A program made the position numbers and the translations under genes. 6,905 nucleotides of DNA from Elusimicrobia bacterium RBG_16_66_12 (lineage in GTDB: Bacteria; Elusimicrobiota; Elusimicrobia; UBA1565; UBA9628). Below the pieces are notes generated by a model. The model was given only the letters and a program-made list of their open reading frames with translations. It ran no database searches and had not been told where the DNA came from. Below are positions 1 through 5,487 of the stretch, piece after piece (position 1 is the stretch's first letter; every line of letters begins with the position of its first letter). The DNA lies in contig MGUL01000148.1 of NCBI GenBank assembly GCA_001800005.1, forward strand, positions 51,449 through 58,353, read 5' to 3'.

Positions 1-348
1 TTCTTCGGGCTTCACGGCCATCACGGCTTGGTGCCCTGGATCTGGGCCGCGATGGCGCTCGACGCCGCGGCCCTCGCGCTGCTTTTGCTGCCTCTGTCCC
101 GGAACCTGAAGCCGTTGAGCCTGGCCTGCGGGCTGGCCATCGTGGGCATCTGGATCGAGAAGGGCATGGGAATGGTGATTCCCGCCTTCATCCCGACGCC
201 GTTGGGAGAGATCGTGGAGTACTTCCCGACCGCCAACGAGTGGCTGGTCTGCCTGGGCATCTGGTCCTTCGGACTGCTGCTCTACACCCTGTTCCTGAAG
301 ATGACCATCCCGGTCCTCACCGGGGCTATCCGCCCGACGGCCGACTGA
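1..348 (+). CDS. nrfD: NrfD/DsrP-family quinol-interacting membrane subunit, C-terminal part
   Basis: The frame is open from base 1, so the gene starts upstream; 115 residues and a TGA stop are visible. The fragment has three hydrophobic segments at about residues 9-32, 39-63 and 80-108. The stretch after the second, WIEKGMGMVIPAFIPTPLGE (51-70), followed by an IVEY and an NEWLV segment, resembles the C-terminal helices of NrfD/PsrC-type proteins, most like the DsrP/HmcC branch. These polytopic proteins exchange electrons between the membrane quinone pool and iron-sulfur or cytochrome c partner subunits in respiratory complexes. Partners (a ferredoxin-like protein, a multihaem cytochrome) are usually encoded beside it and would lie to the left, outside the window. 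The last 23 bp overlap the 3' end of the convergent glpD gene. Family assignment is from remembered motif similarity; the exact complex (Dsr, Hmc, Qrc or ACIII-like) cannot be decided from this fragment. Confidence 0.8.
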   Translation, partial: FFGLHGHHGLVPWIWAAMALDAAALALLLLPLSRNLKPLSLACGLAIVGIWIEKGMGMVIPAFIPTPLGEIVEYFPTANEWLVCLGIWSFGLLLYTLFLKMTIPVLTGAIRPTAD

Positions 349-1723
349 CCGGGCGCGGGCGTCCTGAGGCCCTTCCTTCGTCGTAGTGCCGGCGGAAGCC
401 GTCCGCGTCGGCCTCGGGGCGGCGGCCTGCGATGCGGCGCGCGAGATGGGAGGCGAAGGCCGCGCCCAGATAGGCCAGCGCGTGCAGCTCGCGCAGACGC
501 GGGCGCGCGCGCAGGAAGCGCTTGAGCCTCGGGCAGGGCTGAGGCCAGTCCGGGATCTCTCCGACGGACTCCCCGCCGAGCGTCGTCAGCTGCGTCGTCC
601 CGCGCGCGGAGCTCCCCAGCTTGAGACAGGCGGCGTCGGTCGCGGCCTCGGCCATCACGCGGTAGTCGGACATCTTCCCGCCGCCGATGGTGAGCAGGCC
701 GGGGATGCCGTCGCGCGTCTCGTGGTCGAAGACCTCGAAGTCGCGCGAAAGCAGCTTCTCCGCCCCGGGCTGGCCCAGGATGGGGCGCGAGCCGACGACC
801 GTCGAGTCGGGCGTCTCGGGCCAGTCCTTGAAATAGCGCCTCACCGAGCGCAGCAGGTAGGCCGTCTCCTCCGGGGTCGTTCGGACCTCGTCCGGGTCGC
901 CTGCGGCGGGCAGGTCCGTGGGTCCGACCCAGGTCCCGAGCGGCGAGGGGATGACGAAGACGTAGCGCTCGCGGTCCTCGGCCTCGAGCAGCAGCCCCAC
1001 GGGCACGCGCTTCGGGTCCTTCCAGATCAGGTGCGTTCCCTTCATCAGCCGCAGGGGCAAGCGGGCTCCGGCCAATCGCGCGACCTGGTCCACCCAGGGC
1101 CCGGCCGCGTTGATCGTGACCCGGCCGCGCAGGTCCCGGCCGCCCGTCCTCACTCCCGCCACGCGCGCGCCGTCGCGCAGGAAGGCGTCGGCCTTGCAGC
1201 CGAGGAGCACCTCGGCGCCGGCCGCTCGCGCGGAGTCGAGGTTGCGCGCCGCGAGCCGCTCCGCGTCGACCCACCACTCGTCGAAGGAGAGGGCGCCGAC
1301 CAAGCCCTCGGTCTTGATCCCGGGCACGAGCCGCGCGCAGGCCTCGGCGGACAGGCGCAGATGCGGCCGTCCGTACTTCATCGGCTGGAAGCGGTCGTAT
1401 TCCTCGAGGAGGGTCTCCACGGTCTCCAGGCCTCGCGCGTGGTCGCGGTACACGGGCCAGAGCAGCGGCAGCCGCGTCAGCAGGTCGCCCGCGGTGCGCA
1501 CGATGTGGCCGGAGTCCCAGCAGGTCGCGTGCGTGGTCAGCCGGTCGTAGAGCAGGTAGCGCACGCCCCCGTGGATCAGGTGGGTGGAGGCGGCCGTGGT
1601 CCCGCAGCCCGGGGCGCCGCGCTCGACCACGGCGACCTTCAGGCCTCGCAGGGCCGCGTCGCGGGCCACGCCCGCCCCGGTCACGCCTCCCCCGATGACG
1701 ACGAGGTCGAAGGGCGCGCTCAT
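326..1723 (-). CDS. glpD: FAD-dependent glycerol-3-phosphate dehydrogenase (GlpD/GlpA family)
   Basis: Predicted to oxidise sn-glycerol 3-phosphate to dihydroxyacetone phosphate, passing electrons through FAD to quinone at the inner face of the membrane. The 465-residue protein opens with the dinucleotide-binding strand and glycine loop VVIGGGVTGAGVARD (8-22), then ERG (34-36) for the FAD ribose. THLIHGGVRYL (47-57) is the GlpD HGGxRYL motif, NAAGPWVDQ (205-213) follows, and GSRPILG (311-317) and GGGKMSDYRVMAE (347-359) match the conserved late substrate/FAD segments, although the usual GGKLTTYR reads GGKMSDYR here. It is shorter than E. coli GlpD (501 aa), mainly through a reduced C-terminal region after about residue 380. 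I chose the ATG at 1723 because it overlaps the upstream gene's stop as ATGA and puts the FAD motif at the usual distance; an in-frame ATG at 1756 would add 11 Arg-rich residues and a long overlap. No Shine-Dalgarno is visible, so it is probably translated by coupling to the ribonuclease gene. The TAG stop lies inside the convergent nrfD gene. Confidence 0.88.
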   Translation of the reverse strand: MSAPFDLVVIGGGVTGAGVARDAALRGLKVAVVERGAPGCGTTAASTHLIHGGVRYLLYDRLTTHATCWDSGHIVRTAGDLLTRLPLLWPVYRDHARGLETVETLLEEYDRFQPMKYGRPHLRLSAEACARLVPGIKTEGLVGALSFDEWWVDAERLAARNLDSARAAGAEVLLGCKADAFLRDGARVAGVRTGGRDLRGRVTINAAGPWVDQVARLAGARLPLRLMKGTHLIWKDPKRVPVGLLLEAEDRERYVFVIPSPLGTWVGPTDLPAAGDPDEVRTTPEETAYLLRSVRRYFKDWPETPDSTVVGSRPILGQPGAEKLLSRDFEVFDHETRDGIPGLLTIGGGKMSDYRVMAEAATDAACLKLGSSARGTTQLTTLGGESVGEIPDWPQPCPRLKRFLRARPRLRELHALAYLGAAFASHLARRIAGRRPEADADGFRRHYDEGRASGRPRPVSRPSGG

Positions 1724-3123
1724 GCCAGCTCGAAGGAGTCTCCGTACTCGGGGCATTCGACGCGCGTGATGCCCTCAGTCTTCAGGCGCGCGGTCAAGGC
1801 CGCGCGGTCGGAAGGGTCGCCATGGACCAGGAAGATGGTGCGCGGGCGCGGGGTCAGGGACTTCATGAACCACATCAGGTCGGCCTGGTCGGCGTGGGCG
1901 GAGAAGGTTTGCAGGGTCTCCACGCGCGCCCAGACCGCGTGTTCCATGCCGAAGATGCGGACCTTCCTGGCTCCTTCCTGGAGGCGGCGGCCGAGCGTGC
2001 CTTCGGCCTGGTATCCGACCATCAGGATCGTGGTCGCGTCCTTGTCGAGGTTGTTGCGCAGATGGTGGAGGATGCGCCCGCCCTCGCACATGCCCGAGGC
2101 CGAGAGGATGATCATCGGTCCCTCCTTCGAGTTGAGGGCCTGGGATTCGTCCACGGAGCGCACGTAGCGGATGGCCTTGAAATCGAAGGGATCGCCGACC
2201 TTGGCGGCATAGTCCTTGAACTCGGGGGAGAAGGAGAACCCGTCGAGGTGGCGGCGGAAGATCTCGGTGATGTTGACGGCCATCGGGCTGTCCACGTAGA
2301 TCGGGATCGCGGGGATCTGGCGGTGGCGGATCATCTTCTCGAGGATGAAGATGATCTCCTGGGTGCGCTCCAGCGCGAAGCTGGGGATCAGGATCTTGCC
2401 CTTCTCGGCGACGGCGCGGTCGATGACCGTCCTCATGATGGACTCGACGCGGTCGATCGGATCGTGATCGCGGTCGCCGTAGGTGCTCTCGATGAGCAGA
2501 TAGTCCACGTTCTTGGGGACGGCGGGCGGGGCCATCAGCAGGCTCTTGCGCCGTCCCAGGTCTCCGGTGAAGAAGACGCGCCGCACGCCCTTGGCGGTCT
2601 TGACCTCGACTTCGATCATGGCCGAGCCGAGGACGTGTCCGGCGTTGTGGAAGCGGAAGCGGACCTTGTCGCTCAAGGGGACCCAGGTCTCGTAAGGCTG
2701 AGAGCGGAAGAATCCGAGGCAGGCCTTGGCGTCCTCCTCGCCGTAGAGCGGTTCGATGCGCTCGGGGTCGCCGGCCCTGGCGTGGATTTTATTGAAGAAC
2801 TCGGCGTCGTGTTCCTGCAGATGGGCGGAGTCGAGGAGCATGACCTGCGAGATGTCCCGCGTGGCGTCCGTGCAGTGGATGCTTCCGGTGAAGCCGTTTT
2901 TGACCAGCAGGGGGAGGTTCCCGCAGTGATCGACGTGCGCGTGGGACAGGAGCACGGCGTCGAGCGTCTTCGGGTCGAAGGGGGTTCGCTTGTTCTTGGC
3001 GATGGCCTCGGCGCGGTGGCCCTGGAAGAGCCCGCAGTCGAGCAGGACCCTCAGACCCTCCGCCTCCAGCAGGTGCCGCGAGCCCGTCACTTCGCCGACG
3101 CCGCCGTAGAAGCCGATCTTCAT
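1720..3123 (-). CDS. Beta-CASP metallo-beta-lactamase-fold ribonuclease (CPSF73/TTHA0252-like)
   Basis: A 467-residue cytoplasmic zinc-dependent nuclease of the CPSF-73-like, RNA-type beta-CASP group. Metal-binding motifs are in order: HAHVDH (61-66), the His of AGHVLGSA (about 163), the Asp of FTGDLG (about 188) and a late His in VHGD (about 434). The beta-CASP elements follow: motif A Glu in IESTYGD (about 212), YVDSPMA near 276-282, motif B His in GRILHHL (about 353-354), and motif C His in FSAHAD (about 410). A His rather than Val at motif C is the feature associated with RNA rather than DNA substrates. Length is close to Thermus TTHA0252 (about 430 aa). No signal peptide or membrane segment is seen. 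I chose the ATG at 3123, which begins MKIGFYGGVGEVTGS, the normal family start; an upstream TTG at 3159 is in frame but falls within the predicted -35 box. It is the first gene of a two-gene unit with glpD (ATGA overlap). The physiological RNA target cannot be told from sequence. Confidence 0.9.
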   Translation of the reverse strand: MKIGFYGGVGEVTGSRHLLEAEGLRVLLDCGLFQGHRAEAIAKNKRTPFDPKTLDAVLLSHAHVDHCGNLPLLVKNGFTGSIHCTDATRDISQVMLLDSAHLQEHDAEFFNKIHARAGDPERIEPLYGEEDAKACLGFFRSQPYETWVPLSDKVRFRFHNAGHVLGSAMIEVEVKTAKGVRRVFFTGDLGRRKSLLMAPPAVPKNVDYLLIESTYGDRDHDPIDRVESIMRTVIDRAVAEKGKILIPSFALERTQEIIFILEKMIRHRQIPAIPIYVDSPMAVNITEIFRRHLDGFSFSPEFKDYAAKVGDPFDFKAIRYVRSVDESQALNSKEGPMIILSASGMCEGGRILHHLRNNLDKDATTILMVGYQAEGTLGRRLQEGARKVRIFGMEHAVWARVETLQTFSAHADQADLMWFMKSLTPRPRTIFLVHGDPSDRAALTARLKTEGITRVECPEYGDSFELA

Positions 3124-3130
3124 CAGCGAC

Positions 3131-3159
3131 AGTGTAGGCTTCCCGACGGCCTGCGTCAA
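3131..3159 (-). promoter_or_regulatory. Sigma-70-type promoter of the ribonuclease-glpD unit
   Basis: Reading the minus strand, TTGACG (3159-3154) and TACACT (3136-3131) are separated by exactly 17 bp, a near-consensus housekeeping promoter. The -10 box ends 7 nt before the ATG at 3123, so transcription should begin within a base or two of the start codon, giving a leaderless or near-leaderless mRNA. No Shine-Dalgarno lies between. Boxes and spacing are seen directly; the transcription start is inferred. Confidence 0.7.
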
Positions 3160-3169
3160 GCGGATGAAA

Positions 3170-3178
3170 TGATAGAAT
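3170..3178 (+). promoter_or_regulatory. Extended -10 promoter element of the PBP1A gene
   Basis: TGA followed by TAGAAT (3173-3178) matches the extended -10 form TGnTAnnnT and ends 7 nt before the ATG at 3186. No convincing -35 box lies 16-18 bp upstream, which is typical of extended -10 promoters. That upstream position overlaps the -35 box of the opposing ribonuclease promoter. No Shine-Dalgarno is present, so the mRNA may be leaderless. Confidence 0.5.
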
Positions 3179-3185
3179 CCGCCGG

Positions 3186-5480
3186 ATGACGCGGTCGAGA
3201 TTCTATCCGCTGCTGCTGCTCGCGGCGTTCGCGGCGCTCGCCGGGGCCTGGGCCTGCCGGAAGCTCCTGGAGGGCCTGCCGCCCCTCCAGGCCCTGGAGG
3301 AGTACGCCCCGTCGCTGAGCACGAGGGTCTACGACTCGAAGGGCGGCGTGATCGCCGAGCTCTCCATCGAGAAGCGCGCGCTGCTGCCGCTGACCAGGAT
3401 CCCGGTCGATTTACAAAACGCGGTCATCGCCGTCGAGGATGACAACTTCTTCAAGCACTGGGGCATCTCGCCCAAGGGGATGCTGCGCTCCGCGGTGCGC
3501 AACTTCCTGGCGCGACGCGTGGTCCAGGGCGCCTCCACCATCACCCAGCAGCTGGCCAAGCAGATCTTCCTCAAGCCGGAGCGCAAGATCTCCCGCAAGA
3601 TCCGCGAGGTCCTGCTCGCGCTCCAGATCGAGGCCAACTTCTCCAAATCGGAGATCCTCCAGCTCTACCTCAACCAGGTCTACTTCGGCGAGGGGGCCTA
3701 CGGCGTCCAGTCCGCCGCGCGCAACTACTTCGGCAAGGAGGTCTCCGAGCTGACCCTGGCCGACTGCGCGCTGCTGGCCGGGCTGGTCCGCGCCCCCCGC
3801 GCCCACTCTCCCTTCGTCCGCCCCGAGAACGCGCATAAGCGCCGGGCCGTCGTGCTGCAACGCATGCTCGACGAGAAGTTGATCACCGCTCCGGAGCGCG
3901 ACGCGGCCAATGCCCAGCCCATCCCGATCTCCAAGCCCATCGCCGTCGACACGCAGGCCCCCTATTTCGTCGAACACGTGCGCAGGCGCCTGGAGCAGAA
4001 ATACGGCACCGCCGCGATCTGGCGCGGCGGCCTCAAGATCTATACCACCCTCGACCTCGACGTGCAGAAGACCGCCGAGGAGAAGATGGAGAAGGCCCTG
4101 TCCGACTTCGATCTCAAGGCCCAGGCCGAGCATGAGAAGAAGATCAAGGAGCTCCAGGCCGCCGGCGAGCCCCTCCCGCCCGAGGTCTCCACGGCGCCCC
4201 TGGCCAAGATCCAGGGCGCTTTCGTGCTGATGGACGTCAAGACGGGCGCCATCCGCGCGATGATCGGCGGGCGGGACTCTCACTTCAACCGCGTGACCCA
4301 GGCCAAACGCCAGCCCGGCTCGACTTTCAAGCCTTTCGTCTGGGCCGCCGCCCTCAATTCCGGGATGACCGCGGCGAGCCTGGTCGACGACACGCCTCTG
4401 GCGTTTTATTTTGACGGGCGGGACTGGCGCCTGCTGGAAGGGGCCACCGACCAATACTCCATCAACCTGGCCACGCAGCCTTTCGCCTCCTCCCCGGACT
4501 TCAAGATCTGGGTGCCCAACAACTTCGACGGCAAGTTCACGGGCCGCATCACGCTGCGCAAGGCCCTGGCCAATTCGAGGAACATCTCATCGATCAACCT
4601 CATCACTCAGGTGGGCCCGCCCCTGGTCGTCGAGATCGCCCGCCGCGCCGGCATCCGCTCGGACCTGGAGCCGGCCCCCGCCCTGGGCCTGGGCGCCTCG
4701 GTCGTCACGCCCCTCGAGATGACCAGCGCCTTCGCCACGTTCGCCAACGGCGGGATCTCGGTCACGCCCTACACGGTCGAGCGCGTGGAGGATTCCAGCG
4801 GCCGCATCCTCGAGGGGCATCTCCCCAGCGATCGGGAGGGGATGTCTTCTAAGTTAGCCTACCTCACCGCCAACATGATGAAGGCCGTCGTCCAGAGCGG
4901 CACCGGCCGCAACGCCAGCCGCCTCAACCGCCCGCTGGCCGGCAAGACCGGCACCTCGAACGACAACCGCGACCTCTGGTTCGTCGGCTGCACGCCCGAC
5001 CTGGCGGCGGGGGCCTGGATGGGCTACGACGATTTCTCCTCGCTGGGCCGCAAGGACTGGACGGGCGGCTCCACCGTGGTTCCCTGGTGGACGGACATCA
5101 TGGAAAGCGTGCTCAAGGAGACCCCGAAGCGCGATTTCCCGGCGCCCCCCGGCATCGTGTTCGCGCCCATCGATTCCGAGACGGGACTGCTCTTCGGCCC
5201 GTATTGTCCGAAGCGGAACAAACTCCTGGAGGCGTTCGCGCACGGCACCGAGCCCAAGCGCTATTGCGACGTCGACCATGCGCGCCCGGTCTCCTCGCAG
5301 TTGGGGGCGGAATCCGCAGCCGGGGCTCCGGGGTCCGTCCTGCCGCCGAGCGTGGGCGGTTCTTCGGCGCCCGCGGCCGCTCCGGCCGCCGGCGAGACGC
5401 CGCCGCCGCTTCCCAGCGATGAGGAGCTCGAAGGAAGGCCGGCCCCCGCGGAGAGCGAGGAGCCGGCGGGACTCGAGTGA
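3186..5480 (+). CDS. mrcA: Bifunctional class A penicillin-binding protein (PBP1A type)
   Basis: Polymerises lipid II into glycan strands and crosslinks the stem peptides, anchored in the cytoplasmic membrane with its domains outside. Residues 6-23 form a single N-terminal membrane anchor. The glycosyltransferase (GT51) domain spans about 50-225: EDDNFFKHWG (84-93, catalytic Glu84), QGASTITQQLAKQ (114-126), RKIREVLLALQIE (137-149, second Glu141) and YLNQVYFGEGAYGVQSAA (161-178). A charged, probably helical linker (about 293-335) leads to the transpeptidase domain, with STFK (379-382, Ser379 nucleophile), SRN (464-466) and KTGT (587-590). The C-terminus holds two Cys (674 and 694) in a segment like that after the transpeptidase domain in many PBP1A proteins, then a Pro/Ala/Glu-rich, probably disordered tail from about 708. 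At 764 residues it is a normal size with all catalytic motifs intact. The ATG at 3186 gives a short cytoplasmic leader before the anchor; no Shine-Dalgarno precedes it. Divergent from the ribonuclease gene, convergent with alr. Confidence 0.95.
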   Translation: MTRSRFYPLLLLAAFAALAGAWACRKLLEGLPPLQALEEYAPSLSTRVYDSKGGVIAELSIEKRALLPLTRIPVDLQNAVIAVEDDNFFKHWGISPKGMLRSAVRNFLARRVVQGASTITQQLAKQIFLKPERKISRKIREVLLALQIEANFSKSEILQLYLNQVYFGEGAYGVQSAARNYFGKEVSELTLADCALLAGLVRAPRAHSPFVRPENAHKRRAVVLQRMLDEKLITAPERDAANAQPIPISKPIAVDTQAPYFVEHVRRRLEQKYGTAAIWRGGLKIYTTLDLDVQKTAEEKMEKALSDFDLKAQAEHEKKIKELQAAGEPLPPEVSTAPLAKIQGAFVLMDVKTGAIRAMIGGRDSHFNRVTQAKRQPGSTFKPFVWAAALNSGMTAASLVDDTPLAFYFDGRDWRLLEGATDQYSINLATQPFASSPDFKIWVPNNFDGKFTGRITLRKALANSRNISSINLITQVGPPLVVEIARRAGIRSDLEPAPALGLGASVVTPLEMTSAFATFANGGISVTPYTVERVEDSSGRILEGHLPSDREGMSSKLAYLTANMMKAVVQSGTGRNASRLNRPLAGKTGTSNDNRDLWFVGCTPDLAAGAWMGYDDFSSLGRKDWTGGSTVVPWWTDIMESVLKETPKRDFPAPPGIVFAPIDSETGLLFGPYCPKRNKLLEAFAHGTEPKRYCDVDHARPVSSQLGAESAAGAPGSVLPPSVGGSSAPAAAPAAGETPPPLPSDEELEGRPAPAESEEPAGLE
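3267..3300 (+). repeat. Three-arm inverted repeat early in the PBP1A coding sequence
   Basis: CTGGAGGG (3267-3274) can pair perfectly with CCCTCCAG (3283-3290), and CCTCCAG (3284-3290) can instead pair with CTGGAGG (3294-3300), so the middle arm can form either of two mutually exclusive hairpins. The region encodes LLEGLPPLQALEE, where Leu/Glu and Pro/Leu/Gln codons in a GC-rich genome easily create such complementarity. The pairing is real in sequence; any regulatory role is speculative. Confidence 0.3.
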
Positions 5481-5487
5481 GCCTGCG

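Noticed and set aside
282..1277. Minus-strand reading frame (331 codons) overlapping glpD in another frame
   Set aside because: Arg/Ala/Gly-rich low-complexity product with no motif; glpD in the other frame has all the expected FAD and substrate motifs.
1721..1756. ATG at 1756 as the start of glpD, adding 11 residues
   Set aside because: It would add an Arg-rich stub before the FAD strand and enlarge the overlap; the ATG at 1723 forms a standard ATGA junction.
386..2167. Long plus-strand reading frame (593 codons) across glpD and the ribonuclease gene
   Set aside because: It is antisense to two genes with clear family motifs, has low-complexity Arg/Gly/Ala/Val-rich composition and crosses the boundary between them; it is a by-product of high GC.
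3121..3159. TTG at 3159 as the start of the ribonuclease, adding 12 residues
   Set aside because: The TTG is part of the predicted -35 box, and homologues begin at about the MKI of the ATG at 3123.
1822..3189. Plus-strand reading frame (455 codons) opposite the ribonuclease gene
   Set aside because: Its Val/Asp/Gly/Leu-rich translation is what GC-rich antisense codons give, with no recognisable domain; the opposite strand encodes an intact beta-CASP enzyme.
3240..3260. Cys24 of PBP1A as a lipoprotein attachment site
   Set aside because: The residues before it (A-W-A-C) do not fit the lipobox, which needs a small residue where Trp stands; a plain membrane anchor explains the segment.
3411..4454. 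Minus-strand reading frame (347 codons) opposite PBP1A
   Set aside because: Antisense shadow of the glycosyltransferase and linker regions, with a repetitive Leu/Gly/Asp composition and no domain.
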